Below are positions 36,901 to 45,311 of a stretch of DNA of 64,000 nucleotides, piece by piece. This DNA comes from Bacteroidota bacterium (lineage in GTDB: Bacteria; Bacteroidota; Bacteroidia; Bacteroidales; Prolixibacteraceae), in NCBI GenBank assembly GCA_023251455.1, contig JAHEYT010000034.1, positions 48,416 to 112,415 on the forward strand, in the 5' to 3' direction. How positions within the stretch are numbered: position 1 is the stretch's first letter; every line of letters starts with the position of its first letter. Both the position numbers and the translations under genes were made by a program. Below the pieces are notes generated by a model, which saw only the letters and a list, made by a program, of their open reading frames with translations, made no database searches and was not told the DNA's origin.

Positions 36901-39900
36901 ACTTATACCATTACTATTAGTGATGCTTCTAGCTGTTCTTCATCTACAGTATTACCTGTTCAGGTTATTACCAGACCTACTGCTGTAACTATTACAGGTG
37001 TAGCTGTTACTCATTTTTCTTGCGTGAATTCCAGAGATGGTCGTATTGCTGTAACTGCTACAGGTGGAACACCTGGTTATCAGTTGGCAGTTAATGCTTC
37101 AGCCAATGGAGTTATTAATGAAGGTGACTGGTTAAATTTTGGTACTAGTACAACAACAACTACCAAAACTTATATTGCTACTGAAGCTGGTGTATATTAT
37201 CTTTATGTAAGAGATGCTAATCATTGTGTTGGTAATACTGTATCTGTTACAGTTCTTCAACCTGCTGCTTTAACGTTGACTGGTGTTGTAACTGATGTTA
37301 CTTGTGCTGGTGCTGGACAGGTTCAACTTACACCTGCTGGTGGTTGGGCTCCTGCTGTTACTCAGTCATATTTGTTCAGCAATGGTACTGCAACTAACAC
37401 TACAGGTTTGTTTACAAGCTTAAATGCTGGAACTTATACTGCATCAGTTAGTGTTACAGCTGGTTCTACATCTACATCTACTTCTATTGTTACCTATACT
37501 TATCCAGTTGTTTCTTGTACTGCCAATTATTCATATTTGGTTAAAGATTTGGTAGCTTACAAGTATATGGCTGTTACAGCTCCTGTAAAATGTAAAGGTG
37601 GAAATGACGGTTCATTAACTGTGACTGTATTAGCCGGTACTGCTGCCACTGTTACTACAACAGGCGCTGAGTACTATGTACAATTAACAACAACAGCTAA
37701 TCCGTCACTTCAAGCTGGAACTTGGACAAGAACAACAAATCAGAAATTTACTTTCACTAATTTGCCACATGCTATTTATAGTGTTTGGATTTCTAATGGT
37801 ATGCCTACTGCAGCTGGTCAAGGTCCTTGTTTATTACCAACAGGAACTGAGACTCCTACAGACAATGTATATACAAAAGTTGCTTCGTGGGAAGTTAATG
37901 AACCTGCAACTGCTTTAGCTGCATCTGTAACCTGGAACAAGGATGTTACATGTTATGGAGGTAATGATGGTAAATTTACAATTGTTGCAAACGGTGGTAG
38001 CTTATCTTATACTTATGCTGCTAAATTATCAACTGTATCTACAGGTCATGTTTTCACACCTGAGCCTGCTGCTGCTGATTTCCAATCTTCTGCTGAATTT
38101 GTTGTACCAATCGGAACTTACGTGATTTGGGTAAAAGATTCAAACGGTTGTATTGTTGGTGGTGAAGGTGCTGGTATTCCAGTTGATAAATATCGCGTAC
38201 AGATCAGACAACCAAAACAAGTTAAATTTGCATTAGCTTCAACTGATGCGACTTGCTTCGGTTCTGCAACTGGTAAAGTCACAGTTAATAAACTTGAGAC
38301 AGAAGCTATTTCTGATGCTGTTGGTGGTTTAGTAACTTATACTATTACTGTTTCAGGTGTTGATGCTTCTGGAGCTGCTGTAAACATTACTGGTACTTCT
38401 ACAAAAACTACTGGTATTGTAATTTCTGGAGTTCCTGCAAGTATGACTTACGGCTCAACAGTTACTAATACTTATAATGTTACTGTAGCTGATGGTAATG
38501 GTTGTAGTAATTCTGCTACAATTACTGTATGGCAGAATAAAGCAATTGATGCTAAATTAGTAAAAGCTGCTGGAGCATTTGTATGTCCTGGAGATGTTAC
38601 TGGTGTAGTTGAAGCACAAGTTACTGGTGGTACAGGTTCTTATACATATAAATTATGGAGAGATGGTGTAGCATATCAAACTACATTTGATAATGTACCT
38701 TCATATATTGTACAGATTGGTCATGCCTGGAAAATTGAAGTAAAAGACGCTGCAGGTTGTAGTGTATTTACCAATGAGGAATTAATTAATGAACCTGTTG
38801 GAATTACTGCAACAATGATGGAAACTACTTGCTTTGGCAATCCTACTGCTTCTGTAATTGTTAAGGCAGTTGGCGAAACTGGTCGTACATTCTCTGTACA
38901 GTATAAAGCAAATACAGCTGCTGATTATTCAGCATGGCAGAATTTTGATAGCCAAATTGAGTTAACTGGATTTATCTTTGCAAATAGTGTTGTAGAACAA
39001 AACTTCTATTACTTTAATGTAAAGGATAATATGGGTTGTACAACTTCTTATACTTATTCATTTGTTGCTACTCAGAATGAGTTGAAAGCTACAGTTGCTG
39101 GTGTTGGTGGTACTGCTACTTTGACAATTACTGGAGGTATTTCTCCATATTCTTATCAGGTTGGTACTGCTTCTAAAACTACAATAACTGGTAGTGTAAA
39201 CGGTGGTAGTTATGCTGTAGCTGGTTTAGTTGATGGAACTAACACAATCACAGTTTATGATGCTCACGGATGTGCTATTGCTAATCCTTTGACTTATACT
39301 GCTGATCTTGCTGCTCCGATTGCCGCAACTTATTCACCTAATGGAATAACAACTGCAAATAATCATCCACAATTGGTTATCACATTCAACGAAGATGTTG
39401 CTGTTGGAACTGGTAGTGTTAAGATTATGAAAGTGTCGGATAATACACTTGCAATTCCTGCTATTGCAGCCAGTGCAATTACTGCTAGCGGAAAAACTGC
39501 TACTGTAACTTTCGCTGGTGGTCTTGACAAAAACACTGATTATTATGTATTAGTTGATGGTGGTGTTGTTAAGGACTTAGCTGGTAATGCTTTTGCTGGT
39601 ACGACTGCTACTTCTACATGGACATTCAAAACTGGTAATGAATTTGCTACCCCAGTTATTGAGCCTAAAGATAATTCTCTCGAGTTTAAGGTTTATCCAA
39701 ACCCATTTGTTGATAATGTAACTGTAACTAACGCTTCTGAACTTTCTAAGGTTGTTGTTTCAAACATCGCCGGTCAGGTTGTGAAAGAAGTTGTTAATCC
39801 AGAAAGCACTATTCAATTAAACCAATTAGTCAGTGGAGTTTACTTCATCTCTCTTTATCAAGAGAATGTTGTAGTCAAAACTGTTAAGATTGTTAAAAGG

Positions 39901-39903
39901 TAA
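33976..39903 (+). CDS. Giant SprB-repeat adhesin with T9SS C-terminal sorting domain
   Basis: The 1975-residue protein has a signal peptide (SSGLIAQEAQ), an N-terminal cohesin-like beta-sandwich (about 30-175), about fifteen SprB-type repeats, an Ig-like/Big_5 domain (FNEDVAVGTGSVKI, about 1795-1890) and a C-terminal T9SS type A sorting domain beginning KVYPNPFVDNVTV, the last 75 residues. Repeat cores follow C-x-G-x-x-x-G-x-(I/V)-T-V then GGT-x-P-Y-x-Y (for example CKGGNGEIQVSATGGTGPYTY split as CKGGNGEIQV and GGTGPYTY). It would be secreted and attached to the surface, aiding adhesion or gliding. It is Thr-rich and Lys-poor, with T-ending codons unlike its neighbours. Confidence 0.93.
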   Translation: MRKSFTRLFGFLLLSVMMLFSSGLIAQEAQKTVELYAGSVDACYNVNDSYTSKISVRDFIGIKSFAIQLKFDPTKFVYKNYALTTAGASLAGTTVVVDNVGGTVDFAWSGTTSVTIGDNSKTDIINVNFGVVGGANATADLFASALTWNSASFYYAPLDGGSDKIRTTSLLGGTATVTVAYPTVQYTVTPATCDGGQANITVTSPVGAGLYYYFNGSTTSSTTPVATSQAPSTAYVRVVDASGCASHLITIPVAATSPLVINSVTVEDAKCKGGNGEIQVSATGGTGPYTYWVVPTLEMPYFTSVINSKGKNASELTGYKYTNFQILKPVGSYYVTVDGAGGCNNLIFSGIPSANPAWQTALVGEPATAVSFTASVTTPITCNGSADGVITVSAPSGGTVSSTAGYMISKDGVNWAAVSTTTPTTYSSLAAGTYTITVKDGNGCSTSHAVVVSQPDAIAFTLAYGDATCAGGATGSVTITSVTGGTAPYEFAVALTTAGQTGLTWSSTTVQALGLTANYYSVWVKDAKGCIKAFANQDGSGNILPIQAPGALAFTTSADNAAAYEVACNGGSYTLTVTATGGTAPYAYSYNGGATTTSTTYFMSGLVADGTVTVTVTDANNCPVSKLVTIDVPEALTATVTTSPAVVAPTCPGGNDGRATVFAEGGVAPYMYSTDNTIWFTNPSLAVPEGTTTITVKDYNGCTTETSVFVDALIASTLTATVTDIDCHGAQTGTISVTTTWQASRTVKYYVASTEAAVFTSGTAFTPVTINGGATTTPTYFVAGTYYLGARDEMGCKSSVVMVTIKEKAALAMTAAVTDATCFGLFDGTLTINTTGGFGQPQYAIANNVEALSSSTLVYQNVGTWSATTSIGKHVVQVQRGTYYVKIKDACSNTSLIAGPFLVNGYKAITFTGTIAKTNITCNTLNDGKITVPLTGVKGGKPEFDGTGFYTFKLAKPAGGTVTNTTGEFTGLTDGTYTITISDASSCSSSTVLPVQVITRPTAVTITGVAVTHFSCVNSRDGRIAVTATGGTPGYQLAVNASANGVINEGDWLNFGTSTTTTTKTYIATEAGVYYLYVRDANHCVGNTVSVTVLQPAALTLTGVVTDVTCAGAGQVQLTPAGGWAPAVTQSYLFSNGTATNTTGLFTSLNAGTYTASVSVTAGSTSTSTSIVTYTYPVVSCTANYSYLVKDLVAYKYMAVTAPVKCKGGNDGSLTVTVLAGTAATVTTTGAEYYVQLTTTANPSLQAGTWTRTTNQKFTFTNLPHAIYSVWISNGMPTAAGQGPCLLPTGTETPTDNVYTKVASWEVNEPATALAASVTWNKDVTCYGGNDGKFTIVANGGSLSYTYAAKLSTVSTGHVFTPEPAAADFQSSAEFVVPIGTYVIWVKDSNGCIVGGEGAGIPVDKYRVQIRQPKQVKFALASTDATCFGSATGKVTVNKLETEAISDAVGGLVTYTITVSGVDASGAAVNITGTSTKTTGIVISGVPASMTYGSTVTNTYNVTVADGNGCSNSATITVWQNKAIDAKLVKAAGAFVCPGDVTGVVEAQVTGGTGSYTYKLWRDGVAYQTTFDNVPSYIVQIGHAWKIEVKDAAGCSVFTNEELINEPVGITATMMETTCFGNPTASVIVKAVGETGRTFSVQYKANTAADYSAWQNFDSQIELTGFIFANSVVEQNFYYFNVKDNMGCTTSYTYSFVATQNELKATVAGVGGTATLTITGGISPYSYQVGTASKTTITGSVNGGSYAVAGLVDGTNTITVYDAHGCAIANPLTYTADLAAPIAATYSPNGITTANNHPQLVITFNEDVAVGTGSVKIMKVSDNTLAIPAIAASAITASGKTATVTFAGGLDKNTDYYVLVDGGVVKDLAGNAFAGTTATSTWTFKTGNEFATPVIEPKDNSLEFKVYPNPFVDNVTVTNASELSKVVVSNIAGQVVKEVVNPESTIQLNQLVSGVYFISLYQENVVVKTVKIVKR

Positions 39904-39921
39904 TGCCGAATTGATTGATTT

Positions 39922-39955
39922 AAAAAGGGAAGCTTGAGGGCTTCCCTTTTTTATT
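39922..39955 (+). terminator. Terminator of the adhesin gene
   Basis: AAGGGAAGC and GCTTCCCTT form the stem, followed by a T-run. It lies 19 bases after the stop and before the nitroreductase start. Confidence 0.85.
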
Positions 39956-39972
39956 TATATAAACTCATCATT

Positions 39973-40716
39973 ATGGAACTATTAAAATCGCACCGTACAA
40001 TAAGGAAGTATAAAGCTGATGATATTGCTGAAAATATTCTTCAGGATATTCTTGAATGCGGTATCCGAGCGTCGAATACCGGGAATATGCAACTTTATAG
40101 CATCATAGTTACCCGAAATACTGATAAAAAAGCCGAATTAGCTCCGTTCCATTTTAATCAACCGATGGTGAAGGAAGCTCCTTTGTTATTGACGATTTGT
40201 TGCGATTTTAATCGCTTTAAGCTTTGGTGTTCGGCAAATAATGCTAATGTTGATTTCTCAGGCTTATTATGGCTTTTTAATGGCACTATTGATTCTTCAA
40301 TTCTAGCTCAGAATATATGTGTGGCTGCTGAAAGCTATGGGTTAGGTATTTGTTATCTTGGAACTACGCTTTACAATGCTCCGGAAATAAGTAAAGTGTT
40401 GCATTTACCTGTTGGAGTAATCCCCATTACAACTCTAACGATTGGTTATCCTGAAATTATCACTGAACTAACCGACCGATTACCCTTGGATTCAACGGTG
40501 CATTTTGAAGAATATCAGAACTATTCGTCTGATAGGATTAAGGAAATGTATTCTTTTAAAGAGAATTTGGATTCGTCGAAGAAATTTATTGAGGAGAATG
40601 GGAAGGAGAATTTGGCACAGGTTTACACTGATGTGCGATATAAAAGTACTGATAGTCAGTTTTTCTCCCGGAAATTAATGAAGATGTTTGTAGATCAAGG
40701 TTTTGTTTTCGAATAA
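39973..40716 (+). CDS. Nitroreductase family protein (FMN-dependent)
   Basis: The 247-residue protein has the nitroreductase fold: an N-terminal SHRTIRKYKADDI with the FMN-phosphate arginines, ASNTGNMQLYSIIV near 40, and SYGLGICYLGTT near 125. It should reduce nitro- or quinone compounds, or act on flavins, with NAD(P)H. I choose ATG 39973 because the family begins ELLKSHRTIR; the upstream TTG frame from 39934 overlaps the preceding terminator. It stands alone with no partner gene. Substrate is not predictable. Confidence 0.87.
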   Translation: MELLKSHRTIRKYKADDIAENILQDILECGIRASNTGNMQLYSIIVTRNTDKKAELAPFHFNQPMVKEAPLLLTICCDFNRFKLWCSANNANVDFSGLLWLFNGTIDSSILAQNICVAAESYGLGICYLGTTLYNAPEISKVLHLPVGVIPITTLTIGYPEIITELTDRLPLDSTVHFEEYQNYSSDRIKEMYSFKENLDSSKKFIEENGKENLAQVYTDVRYKSTDSQFFSRKLMKMFVDQGFVFE

Positions 40717-40730
40717 TTTCAGTTTAGGAG

Positions 40731-41456
40731 TTACATCGAAATATAACTGATTCTGGTGAAGAAATCAGTTCTGTAATTACTTCCAATTGTAAGTTTTATT
40801 CCTGGCAACTCAACCATATTTCCTTCAATAGCAATAATCTTCATCCGATTCACAATGTGTGATTTATGTATCCGATAAAAGTCATTTGATGGAAGTAGTT
40901 CCTCCATTTTCTTCATTGAGAGGTTTGTGACCAGGTGCGATTTTTCAGTATATATTTTGATATAATCACCTAAACCTTCGATGTATATAATATCACTGAA
41001 CTTTAACTGGTAAGTTTTTTTATTCGATTTTATAAATAGGGATTCTGGTTTTTCTCCTGTTTTTATCTTTTGTATCAGCTGAAATTGTTGTTCTGCCTTT
41101 TGTACTGCTTTTAGAAATCGAGCGAATGAGAAGGGCTTTACCAGGTAATCTAAAACATTCAATTCATATCCTTCCAGAGCATAATTGGTGTATGCTGTGG
41201 TCAATATAACCATTGGTGGATTTTTTAATGTTTTCAAAAACTCTATCCCTGAGAGTTTCGGCATGTTTATGTCCAGAAAAATCAAATCGATGTGTTGTTT
41301 TTCTATAATTTCCATCGCTTCCAATGCATCCGTGCAAAATCCTATGATTTCAATTGATTTAAAGTCTTCGGCATACTTCCTAAGTACATTCTGAGCCAAT
41401 GGCTCGTCGTCAATAATGAGTGTTTTTAAGATCATTTTGCTGCTCTTTTCAATCAT
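40731..41456 (-). CDS. LytTR-family response regulator
   Basis: The 241-residue protein has a receiver domain with acidic pocket DDEP and phosphoacceptor D62 (IFLDINMPKLSG), followed by a LytTR DNA-binding domain from about 140 (FIKSNKKTYQLKFSDIIYIEG in pieces, then FYRIHKSHIVN). It would bind direct repeats when phosphorylated by the kinase just upstream. Its ATG overlaps the kinase stop codon (ATGA), so both are translated together. The targets are unknown. Confidence 0.93.
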   Translation of the reverse strand: MIEKSSKMILKTLIIDDEPLAQNVLRKYAEDFKSIEIIGFCTDALEAMEIIEKQHIDLIFLDINMPKLSGIEFLKTLKNPPMVILTTAYTNYALEGYELNVLDYLVKPFSFARFLKAVQKAEQQFQLIQKIKTGEKPESLFIKSNKKTYQLKFSDIIYIEGLGDYIKIYTEKSHLVTNLSMKKMEELLPSNDFYRIHKSHIVNRMKIIAIEGNMVELPGIKLTIGSNYRTDFFTRISYISM

Positions 41457-42499
41457 TGCTTAAGTTGAACTTCAAGTAGAATTGTAAACGTATCCTCTGT
41501 CCTGATTACTTCATATTTATATTCATTGGCTGAATATAGAAATTCAAGTCTTCTCTCTATATTTTTTAAGCCAATTCCGGAGCTTTTACTTGTTTTGCCT
41601 GGCAATGTGCAATCGAAGTTATTCTCTATCTTAAATTGCAGTATTTCAGGTAGAAAATGGATGAACACATGAATGTAGGGAGAAGGAGCCGGATTTCTTA
41701 TCCCATGTTTGAAGGCATTGTCAATAAAAGGTTCGAATATTAAGGGAATTACCTTTCTTTCCGGAATGTCACCTTCAATTGAATATTGAAGGTCAATTTG
41801 ATTGTTTAATCTGATCTTCTGCAATTCAATAAAATTGGTTAGGAAGTTCACCTCGTTTCTTACTGAAATGAAATTTTCTCTTGATTCATATAATACATGG
41901 CGCATCAAATCGGATAGTTTAAGGATTATCTCTGGTGTCCGTGGCGAATTTGTCAGGGCCAATGAATAGATATTATTCAGGCTATTGAATAAAAAATGCG
42001 GATTCAATTGTGATTTTAAAGTATTCAATTCAGCCTCAAGTTTTTCGCGTTCTATTTGTGTGATTTTTAACTTTATTTCCTGAAGTTGTATCCAGTCTTT
42101 CACAAATTTGAAAAGCGAGGTTATTCCGACATAAAATGCTGCAGTAAAGAAATGCGACGAAAACATACTCCTAAATTGATCCTCGAAACTCTTGGTTTTT
42201 AGAAAGTAAACGAAAATTAATTGTATCAAAATCGCAGAAATAGCCAGTAAAATTAATAACCAGAATGTATAGAAGATATAGTTTTTGTTCTTGAGAAACT
42301 TTGGAATCAGGAGATATAAGTTGAAATAAACCGCTAAAGCAAAGCCAATATTTGGAATAATGGCCCGCAAAACCAGATCGCTGTTCAGGATTAGTTTGTG
42401 ATCGGATGCTACATAAAAAGCTGAGATTGCAAAAACAATGCTGCAAAACCAGAATAGTAGATGAGTTAATATTTTGAATTTAGCGTAGCTGTTTATCAT
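41453..42499 (-). CDS. LytS/YehU-type sensor histidine kinase
   Basis: The 348-residue kinase has four N-terminal transmembrane helices (about 13-32, 44-65, 76-100, 116-133), a coiled linker and the His_kinase core with H168 in QLNPHFLFNSLNNIY. The ATPase lid follows with PLIFEPFIDNAFKHGI and GIGLKNIERRLEFL. The membrane part looks like a small intramembrane sensor with no large extracellular domain. It pairs with the LytTR regulator it overlaps by 4 bases. Confidence 0.92.
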   Translation of the reverse strand: MINSYAKFKILTHLLFWFCSIVFAISAFYVASDHKLILNSDLVLRAIIPNIGFALAVYFNLYLLIPKFLKNKNYIFYTFWLLILLAISAILIQLIFVYFLKTKSFEDQFRSMFSSHFFTAAFYVGITSLFKFVKDWIQLQEIKLKITQIEREKLEAELNTLKSQLNPHFLFNSLNNIYSLALTNSPRTPEIILKLSDLMRHVLYESRENFISVRNEVNFLTNFIELQKIRLNNQIDLQYSIEGDIPERKVIPLIFEPFIDNAFKHGIRNPAPSPYIHVFIHFLPEILQFKIENNFDCTLPGKTSKSSGIGLKNIERRLEFLYSANEYKYEVIRTEDTFTILLEVQLKQ

Positions 42500-42507
42500 G
42501 AGCAGTT

Positions 42508-43218
42508 CTAAATCTTATCGAGGCGTTTGACTAGTTTCTGATAATAGTATTTGATTGGATTTGTATATTTTAACTGTTTCCATGGCCTGCTGCTGTGTGG
42601 TTTGTGCAATACACTTTCGTTTATAAGCAGGTAGTTGTATAAACCCAATTGTAGTGATTTACGTGATATGGACACATCGTACCAATGTTTTTCTGTCGAT
42701 AGTGTTTTGAAATCGTACATCTTTAATAATTCATTGGTAATTAAAGTGCAGCAAAAGCTCAGACTGTGCCTGGTTTTAATTATTTCTTTTCTTGTTCGTT
42801 TAAAATTCAGGTATGGAAAATTAATTTCCCCTTCAGTATTTCTGGTAATCGATCCAACCATGCCGCATTTGTGAAGTATTTTCGACTGCCTGACTAATTC
42901 GCTTAAAGTGTTGTTCTGAACTTCAACATCAGATTCGACAATTATGAGGGGAAGTCCAAGTTTCAATGCCTTTTCCTGAGCCAATTGGAGTACAAGACGA
43001 TAATTTGGTGATGGGGTATTGGTAATTTCAGCCAGATTAATCAGCTCAAAATTGTACTGAATACTCAGGGATTTGAGAATATTGGTTGTTTCTTCTGTGC
43101 TGAAATCATTGAAAATACAATAATGAAAATTGCCTGTTGAGCTTTTGATGGATTGAATGGTTTCTGTCGTTGTCTTCAACGAATCTTTTACCGGAGTAAT
43201 AACTAATGCTTCGTACAT
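42508..43218 (-). CDS. Glycosyltransferase family 2 (GT-A)
   Basis: The 236-residue protein has the GT-A start ALVITPVKDSLKTTTETI, a nucleotide-binding region FNDFSTEET and an acidic motif ESDVEV near 93-98 that would bind the metal. It is short for this family and ends in a basic segment, so it may act in the cytosol on a lipid carrier or glycan. It lies 9 bases upstream of the two-component genes on the same strand and may be cotranscribed with them. Substrate unknown. Confidence 0.82.
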   Translation of the reverse strand: MYEALVITPVKDSLKTTTETIQSIKSSTGNFHYCIFNDFSTEETTNILKSLSIQYNFELINLAEITNTPSPNYRLVLQLAQEKALKLGLPLIIVESDVEVQNNTLSELVRQSKILHKCGMVGSITRNTEGEINFPYLNFKRTRKEIIKTRHSLSFCCTLITNELLKMYDFKTLSTEKHWYDVSISRKSLQLGLYNYLLINESVLHKPHSSRPWKQLKYTNPIKYYYQKLVKRLDKI

Positions 43219-43236
43219 AGAAGTTTTGCCTTTTGA

Positions 43237-44334
43237 TTAAACGTTGTTCTCTGGGTTTTCAATAAAATTCAATCCAAATCGTATTCCTAAATCCTTTAAA
43301 TCAGCAATGACTTGCTCGTGTAAAGGTATTCCATTTTTCTGACGTTCAGCGGTTAATTCACGTTCTGGATCACCCGGGATAAGAACACGCTCCTGACCAG
43401 CTGCAGTTTCAGCATTCCTGAAGGTCTCAATCCAGTTGTCCATGTCTTTTTTAAACTCTTCTGCCGACCTGAAAGCATCAATTCGGATGGCACCCAGAAA
43501 ATGCCCGATTCCTTTACCCACCTGGTTGGTTGGTGGATCTAGAAAACTTACAAATGGAGGAACCCATGGTCCGTAATTAGCTCCGGATAATACAGCCGAA
43601 AATATGTCGACCATGGCACCCAGGCAATAGCCTTTATGTCCGCCATGTTCGCGATCACCTCCAAGCGGAAGCATTGATCCTCCTTTTTTTAGTGAATATG
43701 CATCAGTTGTAGGATTGCCATCTTTGTCCTGAGTCCATCCCAGGGGTGCATCCATTCCTTTTCGCTGAAGAACTTCTAATTTACCATTTGCTACTGTGGT
43801 TGTGGCCATGTCGATAACAAATGGAGGTTGATTTAAAGCCGGAATGGCCACTGCAATTGGATTGGTGCCGAGGAAGCGACTTTTTGAAAAGGTCGGCGAA
43901 ACAAGTGGGCTGGCATTGGTCATCGAAATACCGATCATGTCATTTTCAAGAGCCATCATCGCATGGTAACCTGCTATTCCGTAATGATTCGAATTTTGAA
44001 CTGCGACCCACCCTGTACCTGCCACTTTAGCTTTTTCGATTGCTATTTGCATGGCGTATGGTGCAGTAACCAAACCAAGTCCTAAGTCGCCGTCTAAAAC
44101 AGCGGTACTTGGAGTTTGGTGTATGATTTTCATTTCAGGAGTTGCATTCAAACGTTTTAGTTCCCATAGGCGAACGTAACCACTTAAGCGGGCAACCCCA
44201 TGCGAATCTACACCTCGAAGATCAGCCTGATTTAAGCAATCGGCAGCAGTTTTGGCTTGTTCTAGTGGGCATCCCATCTGTAGGAAAACCTGAATCGTAT
44301 ATTCTTTTAAATATTCTGAATTAAAAATAATCAT
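43237..44334 (-). CDS. Ldh family (malate/L-lactate-type) NAD(P) oxidoreductase
   Basis: The 365-residue protein matches the malate/lactate dehydrogenase family 2 (YlbC/YbiC/ComC-like), with DLRGVDSHGVARLSGYV near 45-61, NSNHYGIAGYHAM near 120 and GHKGYCLGAMVDIFSA. These enzymes reduce or oxidise 2-oxo/2-hydroxy acids or cyclic imino acids using NAD(P)H. I choose ATG 44334; the earlier GTG/ATG frame at 44397 adds a non-conserved leader. It stands next to an SDR gene on the same strand, 105 bases away. Substrate cannot be decided. Confidence 0.88.
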   Translation of the reverse strand: MIIFNSEYLKEYTIQVFLQMGCPLEQAKTAADCLNQADLRGVDSHGVARLSGYVRLWELKRLNATPEMKIIHQTPSTAVLDGDLGLGLVTAPYAMQIAIEKAKVAGTGWVAVQNSNHYGIAGYHAMMALENDMIGISMTNASPLVSPTFSKSRFLGTNPIAVAIPALNQPPFVIDMATTTVANGKLEVLQRKGMDAPLGWTQDKDGNPTTDAYSLKKGGSMLPLGGDREHGGHKGYCLGAMVDIFSAVLSGANYGPWVPPFVSFLDPPTNQVGKGIGHFLGAIRIDAFRSAEEFKKDMDNWIETFRNAETAAGQERVLIPGDPERELTAERQKNGIPLHEQVIADLKDLGIRFGLNFIENPENNV

Positions 44335-44439
44335 GTATAAATCTTTAGTAATAAAATCTTCAGGGAAATAAATAATGTTTCTGAATACTTCAGTCAATAA
44401 ACGTTATTCTTCGGTCTGAAATGTGAATTAATTATTTGT

Positions 44440-45201
44440 TTATTTTCGGTTGAAATCTCTGGCTGATGCCTGATCAATAGGCATAATCAGCAGATCGTCG
44501 ATGTTTACATGTGCTGGTCTTGATAACACAAATAAAATGGTTTCCGCAATGTCTTTTCCTGAAAGCGGTGTAAATCCTTTGTAAACCTGATTTGCCCTTT
44601 CCTGATCGCCTCTGAATCGGACCAGCGAGAATTCAGTATCGACGGCTCCAGGAGCGATAGTTGTCACTTTAATCCCAAAGGGCATAAGTTCGATACGCAT
44701 TGATTTTGAAATAGCAGCAACGGCATGTTTTGTTCCGCAGTATACCGAACCATTGGGGTACGATTCTTTGCCTGCGATGGATGAAATGTTGATGATATGA
44801 CCGCTGTGTCTTTCGACCATCCACGGAGAGACAATTCTAGTTGCGTATAGAAGTCCTTTGATGTTTGTATCGATCATTGCTTCCCAATCGTCTACGTCGG
44901 CAGTATTAACTGGAGCCAATCCGGCTGCCAGTCCGGCATTATTAAGTAATAAATCAATAGCTCTCCATTCCTCCGGAATACTGTTTAAAGCTGCTTCTGT
45001 TTCAGCTTTTATGCGGATATCGAAGTTCAGGGTAAGGATTTTGCATCCAAATTCAGACTCCAACTGGTTTTGAATGGCATCCAACCGCTCTTTTCTTCGT
45101 CCGGTGAGTATTAAATTGTAATTATTTTGAGCAAGCAATAAGGCTGTTTCATAGCCGATACCTGCTGTGGCACCGGTGATTAGAGCTATTTTTTGATTCA
45201 T
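44440..45201 (-). CDS. SDR family oxidoreductase (YdfG-like)
   Basis: The 253-residue enzyme has the NAD(P) loop TGATAGIGYE at residues about 8-17, NNAGLA near 88, catalytic Ser in NISSIAG and Y-x-x-x-K in YCGTKHAV near 153-160. It is close to YdfG-type 3-hydroxy acid/serine dehydrogenases by length and motifs. NADP preference is suggested by the basic TGRRKERL after the second strand. It is divergently placed to the AIR-synthase-related gene with an inverted repeat between the two. Confidence 0.92.
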   Translation of the reverse strand: MNQKIALITGATAGIGYETALLLAQNNYNLILTGRRKERLDAIQNQLESEFGCKILTLNFDIRIKAETEAALNSIPEEWRAIDLLLNNAGLAAGLAPVNTADVDDWEAMIDTNIKGLLYATRIVSPWMVERHSGHIINISSIAGKESYPNGSVYCGTKHAVAAISKSMRIELMPFGIKVTTIAPGAVDTEFSLVRFRGDQERANQVYKGFTPLSGKDIAETILFVLSRPAHVNIDDLLIMPIDQASARDFNRK

Positions 45202-45237
45202 TGAAGAATTGGGTTTTAATGTGGTCTAAAATTAAAA

Positions 45238-45258
45238 ATTCCATAAAACTTATGGAAT
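45238..45258. promoter_or_regulatory. 9-bp perfect dyad in a divergent promoter region
   Basis: ATTCCATAA (45238-45246) and TTATGGAAT (45250-45258) flank AAC. It lies between the SDR gene and the AIR-synthase-related gene, ending 15 bases before the -7 box at 45274, so it covers the -33 region. It may be an operator for a dimeric regulator. Confidence 0.4.
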
Positions 45259-45273
45259 AACAAACTACTTAAT

Positions 45274-45281
45274 TATTTTTG
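45274..45281 (+). promoter_or_regulatory. -7 box for the AIR-synthase/ubiE/porT operon
   Basis: TATTTTTG matches TAnnTTTG and lies 31 bases before the ATG at 45312. Confidence 0.45.
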
Positions 45282-45311
45282 TTTCTGCATTTAAAGCTAA
45301 AAAGAAACGTC

